This document shows, in pieces, positions 1-8,380 of a DNA stretch of 64,000 bases. Every line of letters begins with the position of its first letter. Positions within the stretch are counted from its first letter, which is position 1. Both the position numbers and the translations under genes were made by a program. Source of the stretch: WTGU01 sp965200925. GTDB lineage: Bacteria; Pseudomonadota; Alphaproteobacteria; UBA828. The DNA lies in NCBI GenBank assembly GCA_965200925.1, contig OZ241738.1, positions 3,348,001-3,412,000 on the forward strand. The letters run 5' to 3'. The notes beneath the pieces were generated by a model. That model saw nothing but the letters and a program-made list of their open reading frames with translations, ran no database searches and was not told the DNA's origin.

Positions 1-669
1 TGGGCCGCCGACGGGACGGTGACGGCGGAGGCCGTGCGCGTCTTCGAGGCGGTCCTGGCGGCACGGCCCGCCCATCCGGCCGCCCGCTTCCATCTGGCGC
101 TCGCCCACGCGCAGGCCGGCCACCTCCGCCGCGCCTACGACATGTGGCGCGCTCTCGCCGCGGAGACGCCGGCGGATGCGCCGTGGCGCGCCGACCTCGC
201 GGCCCTGATCCGCCAGGCCGCCGCCGCGCTGGGCGAGGCGGACGATTCGCTCCCAGGCGCCGGCGCCGCGCCACGCGGCCCGACGGCCGAAGAGGCGGCT
301 GCGGCTGCGGTAATGGCGCCCGAGGACCGCGCGGCGATGATCCGCGCCATGGTGGAGGGCCTCGCCCGGCGGCTCGCGGACGCGCCGGACGACCTCGCGG
401 GATGGCGCCGGCTCGCCCGCTCCTGGCGGGTGCTGGGCGAAGCGGCGAAGGCCGCGCGCGCCGAACTTTTCGTCGCCGTCCTCGAGGCCCGCGACTCGGC
501 CGGGGCGGCGGCGCCGGACCCGCTCTGGCTCCAGGGCACCGCGGCGCTCGCGCGCGGCGACGATGCGGAAGCCCGCCGCCACTGGCGCCGCCTCCTCTCC
601 CGCCTGCCCCCGGGCACGCCCTCGCGCACGACCCTCGCGGCCACGCTGGACGCCCTGTCGCGCTGGTGA
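1..669 (+). CDS. ccmI: CcmI/CycH-type cytochrome c biogenesis TPR protein (C-terminal part)
   Basis: The reading frame is open to the left edge, so only the C-terminal ~222 residues are present; the GTG at position 19 is not taken as the start. The product is Ala/Arg-rich and made of tetratricopeptide-like helices, with units near FHLALAHAQAGHLRRAY and WLQGTAALARGDDAEARRHW. The ending, with a short helix pair followed by LPPGTPS and a final helix, matches the periplasmic TPR end of CcmI, which hands apocytochrome c to the CcmF/CcmH haem ligation complex. The membrane-anchored N-terminus and the other ccm genes lie outside the window. A different TPR protein cannot be fully excluded. Confidence 0.7.
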   Translation, partial: WAADGTVTAEAVRVFEAVLAARPAHPAARFHLALAHAQAGHLRRAYDMWRALAAETPADAPWRADLAALIRQAAAALGEADDSLPGAGAAPRGPTAEEAAAAAVMAPEDRAAMIRAMVEGLARRLADAPDDLAGWRRLARSWRVLGEAAKAARAELFVAVLEARDSAGAAAPDPLWLQGTAALARGDDAEARRHWRRLLSRLPPGTPSRTTLAATLDALSRW

Positions 670-677
670 ATAGTGGT

Positions 678-783
678 CAGTGGTCGGGGGCCAGTGGTCG
701 GGGGTCAGTGGTCGGGGGTCAGTGGTCGGGGGCCAGTGGTCGGGGGTCAGTGGTCGGGGGTCAGTGGTCGGGGGTCAGTGGTC
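678..783. repeat. 14-bp tandem repeat, CAGTGGTCGGGGGT/C
   Basis: Seven consecutive 14-bp units (CAGTGGTCGGGGGT, the last base alternating T/C) run from 678 to 775, followed by a partial eighth. The array starts only 9 bp after the ccmI stop codon. It belongs to the GTGG/CCAC-rich repeat family also seen at 784-960, 1558-1705, 10488-10552 and 16755-16877. No coding frame in it is credible. Confidence 0.95.
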
Positions 784-960
784 AGTGACTAGTGGATAGT
801 GGGGAGGATGACCGGCGACTGGCGACTGGCCACTATCCACTATCCACTACGAGCCGCACCCGCCCTCATAGTGGGGAGGATGACCGGCCGCCGGCCACTG
901 GCGACCGGCGACTGGCCACTGACCACTACGAGCCGCGCCCGCGCCCGCCCTCATACCGCG
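784..960. repeat. Composite ~80-bp repeat, two copies
   Basis: Two diverged copies of a composite unit lie head to tail. Each runs from TAGTGGGGAGGATGACCGGC, through short CACTGGC/GCGACTGG words, to CACTACGAGCCGC and a CCCGCCCTCAT end. The same unit appears twice more at 1558-1705, on the far side of the ankyrin lipoprotein gene. The stretch from 784 to 1080 has no recognisable gene. Confidence 0.85.
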
Positions 961-1080
961 CCAAAGACGATGATCAAGCAACAGATTCGCAGCCACACGG
1001 GAAGCGTCTTTTCCTCTTTGGTCGCCATGGTCCTTCCCCCTTCGTTGATTGGTTGCCGCACCGGTCCGCCCGGCGCCGCC

Positions 1081-1440
1081 CTACTCGAACCGGCCTTCCT
1101 TCAACAACCGGTAAGCGGCCGTTCCCTTCAAGGCTTCGTTGTTCTTCACATAGTAGAAGGGAGTCTTGCCGTCATCATCGCGCGCGGCGGGGTCCGCGCC
1201 GGCTTCAATCAACGCCCGGATCACGGAGGGGTTGGAATTGGACCACGCCGCCGCATGAAGCGGCGTTACGCTGTCTTCCATGCGCGCGGCGGGGTCGGCG
1301 CCGGCTTCAAGCAACGCCCGGATCACGGAAGGGTTGGAAGTGTCGTGCGCCGCCTTATGAAGTGGCGTTGCGCCGCCGCCGCACGCGGCAAGGGAAGCGA
1401 CGGCAAGCGAAGCGAGGCACACGGCAAGGGAACGGTTCAT
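1081..1440 (-). CDS. Ankyrin-repeat lipoprotein
   Basis: A 119-residue protein. The N-terminus is a lipoprotein signal (Met-Asn-Arg, a hydrophobic stretch, then the lipobox LAAC around residues 16-19), so it should be lipidated and membrane-attached on the periplasmic side. The mature part holds two clear ankyrin units, ATPLHKAAHDTSNPSVIRAL and TPLHAAAWSNSNPSVIRALI, each followed by EAGADPAAR, and a third partial unit. The ATG at 1440 is chosen because the lipobox follows it and AAAGGAAC lies upstream at SD distance; the frame extends further upstream without signal-like sequence. Partners are unknown. Composite repeats flank the gene on both sides, and its 5' region is copied near 8662-8735. 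Confidence 0.75.
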   Translation of the reverse strand: MNRSLAVCLASLAVASLAACGGGATPLHKAAHDTSNPSVIRALLEAGADPAARMEDSVTPLHAAAWSNSNPSVIRALIEAGADPAARDDDGKTPFYYVKNNEALKGTAAYRLLKEGRFE

Positions 1441-1557
1441 CGCAGGGTTCCTTTCGCGGTTCGATTGAGAGCTTGGGGTTGCGTTCCGCCGACGCGCCCT
1501 CGAAGCCGGCGTTGCCAGAATCGCCACGGGAAGGCAGGGCCGGCGCCGGGGTAGGCA

Positions 1558-1705
1558 ACGTGTGGAGGATGACCGGCCACTGGCCACTGGCGACCGGCCA
1601 CTATCCCCTACGAACCGCGCCCGCACCCGCCCTCATAGTGGGAGGGTGACCGGCCGCCGGCAACTGGCGACTGGCGACCGGCCACTGGCGACTGGCCACT
1701 ATCCC
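1558..1705. repeat. Composite ~80-bp repeat, two further copies
   Basis: Copies of the unit at 784-960: GAGGATGACCGGC, then runs of CACTGGC and GCGACTGG words, then CCACTATCCCCTACGA and CCCGCACCCGCCCTCATAG. The block ends against the stop codon of the NDUFA12-like gene at 1706. Together with 784-960 it brackets the ankyrin lipoprotein gene. Confidence 0.85.
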
Positions 1706-2068
1706 CTACGAGGGGCGCCAGGGTTCGTAGTCGCCGGTCGCGCGGTCGCGCCTGCCGCCGCGCAGGATGTGCCCCGGCGGGCGGTAGGCGGCGGCGGTGC
1801 CGGTGGCGTTGGGGCGGTGGGGCTTCTCCCAGCCCTGCGCCTCCAGCGGCGCCTCCGTCGGCGGCGCGGCGGAGACGTGGTGGAGCCAGCGATGCCACTC
1901 CGGTGGCACCCGGGAGGCCTCGACCTCGCCCTCGTACACGACCCAGCGCCGCTCGCGCCGCCCGGCCGGCCGGCGCTTCTCGCGATAGTAGCGGTTGCCG
2001 GCCTCGTCCCGGCCCACCGGTGCCCCGCACAGCAGGGTGAACAGCCGCGTCCCGATCGTCGTCGCCAT
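1706..2068 (-). CDS. NDUFA12-family NADH:ubiquinone oxidoreductase accessory subunit
   Basis: About 120 residues. Diagnostic stretches are GRDEAGNRYYREKRR, RRWVVYEGEVEASRVPPEWH, WLHH, and the C-terminal GTAAAYRPPGHIL followed by ATGDYEPW. These are the conserved features of the NDUFA12/B17.2 family, an accessory subunit of complex I shared by mitochondria and Alphaproteobacteria, and a strong lineage marker here. It probably acts peripherally on the membrane-bound complex. The ATG at 2068 is preferred; one eight codons upstream is possible. The gene lies alone, away from the nuo operon, as is common for this family. Confidence 0.88.
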   Translation of the reverse strand: MATTIGTRLFTLLCGAPVGRDEAGNRYYREKRRPAGRRERRWVVYEGEVEASRVPPEWHRWLHHVSAAPPTEAPLEAQGWEKPHRPNATGTAAAYRPPGHILRGGRRDRATGDYEPWRPS

Positions 2069-2099
2069 GACCGCGCGCCCCGCGCCCCGCACCCCGCGC

Positions 2100-2681
2100 C
2101 TACGCCGCGGCGTCGCGGTGGGCGGTGAAGGTGAGGCCCTTGGCCTGGAACTTCGCCTTCACGCCGGGCGCGATGGCGTCGAGCCGGTCGGCGACCCGGG
2201 GCGCCATGTCGATGTCGGTCATGTCGTGGACGCCGCCGGTGATCAGCACCTGCAACACCCCCTCCTCGTCGCCGATGTTGCGGAAGGCGCGGTTCACCCG
2301 GGGCGGCACGGAGATGGTGTCGAACGCTCCGAGCGTGACCCGCCCGCCGCCGTCGTCGTTCCAGGTCACCTCGAAGCGGCCCTTGAGCACGGTGAAGGTC
2401 TCGAAGGTGCGCTGGTGGGCGTGCAGGGAAGGGCCCTGGCCGGGCGGGCAGACGGCCAGCGTCATGGTCATGCCGGCGGCGCCCGCGATCGGCGCGCCGG
2501 CGTTGATCGGTGTTTCGGCGTCCGACCCGAGCCCGATCACCGAAAGCAGCGCGCGGGCGTAGACGACGTCGTTGGCCTCCTGCGGGATATCCGGATCCTG
2601 CTGGATCGGCAGCGGCTTCAGCGCGCCGAAGCGCGCGATGCGGCGTTCCATCTCGTCGGGCGTGATCTCGATCGTCCTCAT
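2100..2681 (-). CDS. Cupin-domain protein
   Basis: A 193-residue protein with one cupin beta-barrel. Motif 1 is visible around GPSLHAHQRTFETFTVLKGR (metal-ligand His/Glu set) and motif 2 around ISVPPRVNRAFRNIGDEEG. Here the usual His of motif 2 appears as Asn in PPRVNRAF. Such proteins are usually metal-dependent dioxygenases, isomerases or ligand binders; the substrate cannot be read from sequence. The start at 2681 has GAGGAGGGA at good SD spacing. The gene lies 17 bp downstream of the acyl-CoA synthetase gene on the same strand, so the two may be co-transcribed and share a catabolic pathway. Confidence 0.75.
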   Translation of the reverse strand: MRTIEITPDEMERRIARFGALKPLPIQQDPDIPQEANDVVYARALLSVIGLGSDAETPINAGAPIAGAAGMTMTLAVCPPGQGPSLHAHQRTFETFTVLKGRFEVTWNDDGGGRVTLGAFDTISVPPRVNRAFRNIGDEEGVLQVLITGGVHDMTDIDMAPRVADRLDAIAPGVKAKFQAKGLTFTAHRDAAA

Positions 2682-2698
2682 CGCGTCCCTCCTCGCCG

Positions 2699-4246
2699 TC
2701 AGATCTGCCGGTCGCGGCCCTCCCAGAAGCGCGCGCGCACCGCGCGCTTGAGCACCTTGCCGACGCCGCTGCGCGGCAGTTCCTCCCAGAATTCCACCGT
2801 CTTGGGCGCCTTGTAGCCGGCGAGTTCGCGCTTGCACAGGGCGATCAGCTCGCCCTCGCTCACGCGCGCACCGGGCTTCGGCTCGACCACCGCCTTCACG
2901 GCCTCGCCCCATTTCTCGTCCGGCACACCGATCACCGCGCAGTCCTGGACCGCCGGGTGGCTCCAGATCACCCGCTCGATCTCGATCGGGAAGACGTTGA
3001 GCCCGCCCGAGATGATCATGTCCTTCTTGCGGTCGACGATATAGACGAAACCATCCTCGTCCTTGTAGCCGATGTCGCCGGTATGGTGCCAGCCGTGGGC
3101 GCGGAGCGCCGCCGTCGCCTCCGGGTCGCCGTGGTAGCCGAGCGACACGAAGGTGCCGCGCACCACGATCTCGCCCCATTCGCCGGGCGGCAGCAGGGCA
3201 CCGTCGTCCGCCATCATCTCGACCTGGACGAAGACGGGCGGGCGCCCGCAGCTCAACAGCCGCTGCGCCTTGGCCGGGTCGGCCAGGGCCTCGAGATGGT
3301 CCGCCGGAGTCAGGATGCCGATGGTGCAGGGGCATTCGGCCTGCCCGTAGATCTGCGTCATGCAGGGGCCGAAGAGGTCGATCGCCTCGGCCACCTTGTC
3401 GGCCGACATCGGCGCGCCGCCATAGACGAAATACTCCAGGGTGGAATAGTCGAAATCCCGCGCCCTGGGATGGGCCAGCATCATGTAGATCACCGTCGGC
3501 GGCATGAAGGTCTGGGTCACGCCGTGGCGGGCGATCGCCTCCATGACGGCGAGCGGCTCGGCCTTGGGCAGGCACACCGTGGTGCCGCCGAAGGCCATGG
3601 CCGGCCAGGCCCAGACCCCGGCCCCGTGGGCCATGGACGTGGCGACGAGGTGCACCGGCGGCCGGCGGAGCGGCAGATGGGCGTAGAGATTCGCGCTCCA
3701 CGCCTCCCAGACGAGGTTCGACCACATGGCGCCCTTGGGCCGGCCGGTGGTGCCGCCGGAGGTGAAGTGGCTGATCACCGCGTCGCGCTCGTCCGCGAGC
3801 GCGGGCGCGGTGCTCCCGTGGCCTTCGATGAAGCGCGCGAAGGAGGTGTCCCCCTCGCGATCCAGGCAGACGAAGCGGCGGAGCGCCGGGCATTCGGCGC
3901 GAATGCGCGGCATCCAGGCGGCGAAGGCGGAATGGTAGAAGAGCCACCCGGCCGCGCGCTGGTTCAGGATGTCGATCGTTTCCCCGATCGAGGCGAGGGC
4001 GGCCAGGCCCACCCAGACCCCGCCGGCGCGGGCGGCGCCGATCCAGGCCTCGAAGGCGGCGGCCGCGTTCGGGCTCAGCACCGCGACCCGGTCGCCGGGC
4101 ACGAGACCGTCGGCGATCAGCGCGTTCGCCGTGCGGTGGCTGCGCTCGGCCACCTCCCGGTAGCTGCGCTCGCCGTCCGCGTCGATCAGGCAGGCGCGGT
4201 CCGGGTGGTAACGCAGCCCGCGGTCGAAGAAATCGATCAGCCTCAT
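2699..4246 (-). CDS. AMP-dependent acyl-CoA synthetase/ligase
   Basis: 515 residues, a full-length member of the ANL adenylating superfamily. Motifs in order: the AMP-binding P-loop SGGTTGRPKGA near residue 165, YGQAEC (A5), HTGDIGYKDEDGFVYIVDRK (A7/A8 hinge), and the C-terminal catalytic Lys in SGVGKVLKRA. The reaction would be carboxylate + ATP + CoA to acyl-CoA + AMP + PPi in the cytoplasm. Chain length or aromatic preference cannot be told. It sits between sdhB (22 bp upstream) and the cupin gene, so it may be read through from the sdh operon. Confidence 0.88.
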   Translation of the reverse strand: MRLIDFFDRGLRYHPDRACLIDADGERSYREVAERSHRTANALIADGLVPGDRVAVLSPNAAAAFEAWIGAARAGGVWVGLAALASIGETIDILNQRAAGWLFYHSAFAAWMPRIRAECPALRRFVCLDREGDTSFARFIEGHGSTAPALADERDAVISHFTSGGTTGRPKGAMWSNLVWEAWSANLYAHLPLRRPPVHLVATSMAHGAGVWAWPAMAFGGTTVCLPKAEPLAVMEAIARHGVTQTFMPPTVIYMMLAHPRARDFDYSTLEYFVYGGAPMSADKVAEAIDLFGPCMTQIYGQAECPCTIGILTPADHLEALADPAKAQRLLSCGRPPVFVQVEMMADDGALLPPGEWGEIVVRGTFVSLGYHGDPEATAALRAHGWHHTGDIGYKDEDGFVYIVDRKKDMIISGGLNVFPIEIERVIWSHPAVQDCAVIGVPDEKWGEAVKAVVEPKPGARVSEGELIALCKRELAGYKAPKTVEFWEELPRSGVGKVLKRAVRARFWEGRDRQI

Positions 4247-4268
4247 GGCGCGTCCCGCCGGCCCGCGC

Positions 4269-5048
4269 TCAGCGGCGGGCGACCATCGTCTTCTTGATCT
4301 CGGCGATCGCCTTCGCGGGGTTCAGGTTCTTGGGGCAGGCCTTCGCGCAGTTCATGATGGTGTGGCAGCGGTAGAGCCTGAACGAATCTTCGAGGCCGTC
4401 GAGCCGCGCACCGGCGGCCTCGTCGCGGCTGTCGACCAGCCAGCGCCGGGCCTGCAACAGCGCCGCCGGGCCGAGATAGCGGTCGCCGTTCCACCAGTAG
4501 CTGGGGCACGCGGTCGAGCAGCAGGCACAGAGGATGCATTCGTAGAGGCCGTCGAGCTTCGCCCGGTCTGCGGGCGCCTGGAGCCGCTCGCCCGAGGGCG
4601 AGGCCGGCGTGTCGGCCTTGAGCCAGGGCTCGATCGCGGCGTATTGCGCGTAGAAATCCGTCATGTCCGGCACCAGGTCCTTGATCACCGGCAGATGCGG
4701 CAGCGGGTAGAGGCGCACCTCGCCGCGCACCTCGCGGATCGGCTTGATGCAGGCGAGGGTGTTGGTGCCATCCACGTTCATCGCGCAGGAGCCGCAGATC
4801 CCCTCCCGGCAGCTGCGGCGGAAGGCGAGCGTCGCGTCCACCTCGTTCTTGATCTTGATCAGCGCGTCCAGGACCATCGGCCCGCAGGCGTCCAGGTCCA
4901 GGTCGTAGCTGTCCGTGCGCGGGTTCGCGCCGCCGTCCGGGTCGTAGCGGTAGATGCGGAAGCGACGGGTCCGGCCGGTGCCCGCGGGCGCCGGGAAGTG
5001 CCGGCCCTTGCCGACCTTCGAATTCCGGGGGAGCGTGAACGCGGCCAT
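4269..5048 (-). CDS. sdhB: Succinate dehydrogenase iron-sulfur subunit
   Basis: 259 residues, normal length. The N-terminal ferredoxin domain has the [2Fe-2S] cysteines in CREGICGSCAMNVDG plus a later Cys in NTLACIKP. The C-terminal half carries the [4Fe-4S]/[3Fe-4S] ligands in CILCACCSTACPSYWW and CHTIMNCAKACPKNLNP. SdhB passes electrons from FAD in SdhA to quinone at the SdhCD membrane anchor (complex II, TCA cycle). It is the last gene of sdhCDAB, 27 bp after sdhA. Confidence 0.97.
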   Translation of the reverse strand: MAAFTLPRNSKVGKGRHFPAPAGTGRTRRFRIYRYDPDGGANPRTDSYDLDLDACGPMVLDALIKIKNEVDATLAFRRSCREGICGSCAMNVDGTNTLACIKPIREVRGEVRLYPLPHLPVIKDLVPDMTDFYAQYAAIEPWLKADTPASPSGERLQAPADRAKLDGLYECILCACCSTACPSYWWNGDRYLGPAALLQARRWLVDSRDEAAGARLDGLEDSFRLYRCHTIMNCAKACPKNLNPAKAIAEIKKTMVARR

Positions 5049-5075
5049 GGTCGTCGTCCTGGGGCAGGGGCGGCT

Positions 5076-6869
5076 CTAATAGACCCGCGCCACCGGCGGG
5101 ATCGGCTCGACCTCGTTGCTCATGGTGTGCGTGCGCACCGGCCGGTAGGCGAGCCGGGGCGTGCTGGCGCCGTCGTCGAGCCAGGCGACGGTGTGCTTGA
5201 GCCAGTTCTCGTCGTCGCGCGCCGGGTGGTCCTCCCGCGCGTGGGCGCCGCGGCTTTCCTCGCGGTGGAGCGCGCCGTGGAGGGTGACGCTCGCCTGGCG
5301 CAGCAGGTTGTCGAATTCGATGGTCTCGACCAGGTCCGAGTTCCAGATCAGGGAGCGGTCGGAGACCCGGAGGTCGCTGCGGTAGCCGTCCCAGGCGCGT
5401 TCCAGCTTGCGCGCGCCTTCCTCCATGACGGCGCGGGTGCGGAAGACGCCCGCGTGGTCCTGCATCGTCCGCTGGAGGGCGAGGCGGAGCGTCGCCGTCG
5501 GCGTGGCGCCGCCGGCGTGGCGCAGGCCGTCGAACCAGGCGAGGCAGCGGTCGACGGCGCCGTTCTTCAACGGCGCATGGGCGGCGCCCGCCTCGACGGT
5601 CGCGGCGCAGCGCAGCGCCGCCGCGCGGCCGAACACCACGAGGTCGAGGAGCGAGTTCGAGCCCAGCCGGTTGGCGCCGTGTACCGAGACGCAGGCCCCC
5701 TCGCCGACCGCCATCAGGCCCGGCACCACGGAATCGTGCCCGCCGCCCGCGATGGTCACGGCCTCGCCGGTGTGCAGGGCAGGCACCCCGCCCATGTTGT
5801 AGTGCACGGTCGGGATCACCGGGATGGGGTCGCGGGCCGGGTCGATGCCGGCGAAGACCCGCGCCGTCTCGGTGATGCCGGGGAGGCGCTCTTGCAGGAC
5901 CTGGGCGCCGAGATGGTCGAGCTTCAGAAACATGTGGTCCTTCAGCGGGCCCACGCCCCGCCCCTCGCGGATCTCGACGGTGATCGAGCGGCTCACCACG
6001 TCGCGCGAGGCGAGGTCGCGGGCGTTGGGCGCGTAGCGCTCCATGAAGCGCTCGCCCTCGGCGTTGACGAGGTAGCCGCCTTCGCCGCGCGCGCCCTCGG
6101 TGATCAGGCAGCCCGAGCCGTAGATGCCGGTGGGATGGAACTGGACGAATTCCATGTCCTGCAACGGCAGCCCCGCCCGCAAGGCCATGGCGTTGCCGTC
6201 GCCCGTGCAGGTGTGGGCCGAGGTGGCGGAGAAATAGGCGCGCCCGTAGCCGCCGGTGGCGAGGATCACCATGTGCGCCCGGAAGAGGTGGAGCGTCCCG
6301 TCCTCGAGATTCCAGGCGAGCACGCCGCGGCAGGCGCCGTCCTCGTCCATCGCGAGATCGAGGGCGAAATACTCGATGAAGAACGCCGCGGCCCGGCGCA
6401 GCGACTGCTGGTAGAGCGTGTGGAGGATCGCGTGGCCCGTGCGGTCGGCGGCGGCGCAGGTGCGCTGCGCCTGTTTCTCCCCGTAATTGACCGTCATGCC
6501 GCCGAAGGCGCGCTGGTAAATTCTGCCCTCGGCGGTGCGGGAGAACGGCACGCCGTAATGTTCGAGCTCGATGACCGCCTGCGGCCCCTCCTTGCACAGA
6601 TATTCGATCGCGTCCTGATCCCCGAGCCAGTCGGAACCCTTGACCGTGTCGTACATGTGCCAGCGCCAGTCGTCCGCGCCCATGTTGCCGAGCGCGGCCG
6701 AGATGCCGCCCTGGGCGGCGACCGTGTGGCTGCGGGTGGGGAACAGCTTGCTGACGCAGGCGGTCCTCAGCCCGGCCTCGGCCAGGCCCAGCGTCGCCCG
6801 CAGGCCGGCGCCGCCGGCGCCGACCACGACGACGTCGTAGCGATGCTCGGTGATCGGATAGGCCGCCAC
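5076..6869 (-). CDS. sdhA: Succinate dehydrogenase flavoprotein subunit
   Basis: 597 residues, full length. The FAD-binding Rossmann motif VVGAGGAGLRA lies near the N-terminus, and the flavinylation histidine is in SHTVAAQGGISAALGN. Active-site and substrate-binding segments are FVQFHPTGIYGSGCLITEGA, ARGEGGY, and HGANRLGSNSLLDLVVFGR. It oxidises succinate to fumarate on the cytoplasmic face of complex II. It lies 4 bp downstream of sdhD and upstream of sdhB, in the classical alphaproteobacterial order. Confidence 0.98.
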   Translation of the reverse strand: MAAYPITEHRYDVVVVGAGGAGLRATLGLAEAGLRTACVSKLFPTRSHTVAAQGGISAALGNMGADDWRWHMYDTVKGSDWLGDQDAIEYLCKEGPQAVIELEHYGVPFSRTAEGRIYQRAFGGMTVNYGEKQAQRTCAAADRTGHAILHTLYQQSLRRAAAFFIEYFALDLAMDEDGACRGVLAWNLEDGTLHLFRAHMVILATGGYGRAYFSATSAHTCTGDGNAMALRAGLPLQDMEFVQFHPTGIYGSGCLITEGARGEGGYLVNAEGERFMERYAPNARDLASRDVVSRSITVEIREGRGVGPLKDHMFLKLDHLGAQVLQERLPGITETARVFAGIDPARDPIPVIPTVHYNMGGVPALHTGEAVTIAGGGHDSVVPGLMAVGEGACVSVHGANRLGSNSLLDLVVFGRAAALRCAATVEAGAAHAPLKNGAVDRCLAWFDGLRHAGGATPTATLRLALQRTMQDHAGVFRTRAVMEEGARKLERAWDGYRSDLRVSDRSLIWNSDLVETIEFDNLLRQASVTLHGALHREESRGAHAREDHPARDDENWLKHTVAWLDDGASTPRLAYRPVRTHTMSNEVEPIPPVARVY

Positions 6870-6873
6870 GCCG

Positions 6874-7257
6874 TCAGCCCCGCAAGGCGATGACGACCAC
6901 GGAATAGACCGAGGCCAGGCCGAGCAGCAGGCAGAGCAGGGCGTTCAGGACCAGCATCGTCCCTTTCGGCCAGCCGCGGGCGTAGTCCTCGATCACCGTC
7001 TGGAGGCCGAGCTTCAGGTGGTAGAAGGTGGCACCCAGGAAGAGCAGCATCAGGATCGCGGCGACGGGGCCGGAGAGCCAGTCGACGAAGGCCGCGCGGC
7101 GGGCGCCGCCGGCCACGATCGACCACAGCGAGCCGACGAACCAGAGCGAGAGCGGCACCAGCGCGAGCGCCGTCAGGCGCTGCCGCCACCAGTGCCCCGT
7201 GCCCTCGCCTGCGGCCCCGAGATGGCGGACCCGGGCGAGCGGCGCCCCGGTGCTCAC
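6874..7257 (-). CDS. sdhD: Succinate dehydrogenase membrane anchor subunit SdhD
   Basis: 127 residues with three predicted membrane helices: around LTALALVPLSLWFVGSL, VAAILMLLFLGATFYHLKLG, and NALLCLLLGLASVYSVVVIA. GTGHWWRQRLTA before the first helix and the His in TFYHLKLGLQTVIEDY (candidate haem ligand) are typical of alphaproteobacterial SdhD. The GTG start at 7257 overlaps the sdhC stop (GTGA), implying translational coupling. With SdhC it forms the quinone site of complex II. Confidence 0.92.
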   Translation of the reverse strand: MSTGAPLARVRHLGAAGEGTGHWWRQRLTALALVPLSLWFVGSLWSIVAGGARRAAFVDWLSGPVAAILMLLFLGATFYHLKLGLQTVIEDYARGWPKGTMLVLNALLCLLLGLASVYSVVVIALRG

Positions 7258-7712
7258 GGGCCCCCCGCCGCGCCACCGCAGGCGAGGCCCAGGCCCCAGG
7301 AGAGCCCGGTGAGCGCGGCGGAGGCCGCCACCACCGCGGCGCCGGAGGCGTAGGTCGCCTTGAGCGAGAAACCGAGTCCGGCATCCCAGAAGAGATGCCG
7401 GATGCCGTTGCACAGGTGGTAGAACAGGCACCAGGACCACGCCGCGAGCAAGGCGTAGCCGAGCCAGGAGGTCAGGAACCACTCCGTCCAGGCGTAGTAG
7501 CGCGGCCCCGCGGCGGCCGTCAGCAGCCAGGCACAGAGCATCGCCGCGCCGCCCGCCAGAACGACGCCGGTCGCCCGGTGGAGGATCGACAGCACCGAGG
7601 TGAGCTGTGGCCGATAGACGGTGAGATGCGGCGACAGCGGCCGCTGCGCGCGGGCGCTGCCGATGCCCTCGATGCCGCCGCCGGCGCCCGCCCGGCCCGC
7701 TCCCTCCGCCAC
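7254..7712 (-). CDS. sdhC: Succinate dehydrogenase cytochrome b556 subunit SdhC
   Basis: 152 residues. The family signature RPLSPHLTVYRPQLTSVLSI leads into the first helix with SILHRATGV, and the haem-ligand region is FYHLCNGIRHLFWD. Three hydrophobic helices follow the usual pattern. The start is taken as GTG at 7712 because GGGAGAAG lies just upstream; frames further up are not signal- or family-like. It is the first gene of sdhCDAB, so the operon promoter should lie within roughly 7713-7810. Confidence 0.93.
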   Translation of the reverse strand: MAEGAGRAGAGGGIEGIGSARAQRPLSPHLTVYRPQLTSVLSILHRATGVVLAGGAAMLCAWLLTAAAGPRYYAWTEWFLTSWLGYALLAAWSWCLFYHLCNGIRHLFWDAGLGFSLKATYASGAAVVAASAALTGLSWGLGLACGGAAGGP

Positions 7713-7810
7713 GCGCCTTCTCCCGCAAATTCGATCCGACGAGGGACCGCGCGATCGGCGGCGATCAAACAGCACCCCGGGGCCTGAGTCAACGCGCCGG
7801 CGCGTCGGCC

Positions 7811-7907
7811 GTCCAGGAGGTTGATCGAACGAAGCCCGGCACAGGCGGCGAAACCGCGGTCGAGAGTCACCCGCGGGCAGCCGTGCTCGATCGCCAGAGC
7901 CGCCCAC
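7811..7907 (-). pseudogene. PIN-domain (VapC-like) toxin C-terminal remnant
   Basis: On the minus strand, a ~33-residue stretch reads PWAALAIEHGCPRVTLDRGF followed by AACAGLRSINLLD. It resembles the final part of VapC PIN ribonucleases, where an acidic residue (here the D of TLDRGF) completes the active site. Nothing resembling the N-terminal catalytic half is present, so this is a fragment. A broken VapB-like antitoxin lies at 8835-9078. Confidence 0.5.
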
Positions 7908-7951
7908 GGGCCACCCTTGCGCGCCGGCGCCGGCGCCGTCACGATTGCGGC

Positions 7952-8236
7952 ATGGCAGACATTGCGGCGTTCGATACGCTCGCCACGGCCCGGAAGCTCA
8001 AAGCGGCCGGTATCGCCGAAGCCCATGCCGAAGCGATTGCCGAAGCCCAAGCCGAAGCCGCCCGCGCCGGCCGTAGCGAGCTTGCGAGCAAGGCAGACCT
8101 CAAAGCCGAAATTGCCGACCTCAAGGCAGACATTGCCGCCCTCGAAATCCGGTTCTACCGCGCGTTGATGGTGTTGGCAGGGTTTACGGCGGCCGTCGCC
8201 GCCGTCGCCGTCGGCTTGGTGCAGGCATTGGGCTAG
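7952..8236 (+). CDS. DUF1640-like small coiled-coil membrane protein
   Basis: 94 residues. The N-terminal half, AAFDTLATARKLKAAGIAEA, leads into a long Ala/Glu/Lys-rich helix with heptad-like repeats (KADLKAEIADLKADIAALE), and a single hydrophobic helix near the C-terminus (ALMVLAGFTAAVAAVAVGLV) ends the protein. This arrangement of domain, coiled coil and terminal membrane helix matches the DUF1640/CCDC90-like family of unknown bacterial function. The ATG at 7952 fits the sequence conserved in the paralogues. Related copies or fragments occur at 19884, 20391, 20792 and 36788. Confidence 0.7.
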   Translation: MADIAAFDTLATARKLKAAGIAEAHAEAIAEAQAEAARAGRSELASKADLKAEIADLKADIAALEIRFYRALMVLAGFTAAVAAVAVGLVQALG

Positions 8237-8380
8237 GCGCCGCCGCCCGCCTCGAAGCGGCCGCGCCCGCCGCGCCGCGCCAGGGAGCGCCCACAGCACG
8301 CATCCGCCCGCCGCCGGGTCCCAACACACCCGCCAGCCCGCGGCGCCGCCAAGGCCGCCAGGCCGGGCGCCTCATCGCCG

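Noticed and set aside
2957..4297. Long plus-strand open frame opposite the acyl-CoA synthetase
   Set aside because: It is a shadow of the minus-strand gene: its sequence is the low-complexity Arg/Gly/Ala type typical of GC-rich antisense frames and no domain is recognisable.
4245..6893. Very long plus-strand frame opposite sdhB/sdhA
   Set aside because: SdhA and SdhB on the other strand have full catalytic motifs, so this is an antisense artefact of high GC content.
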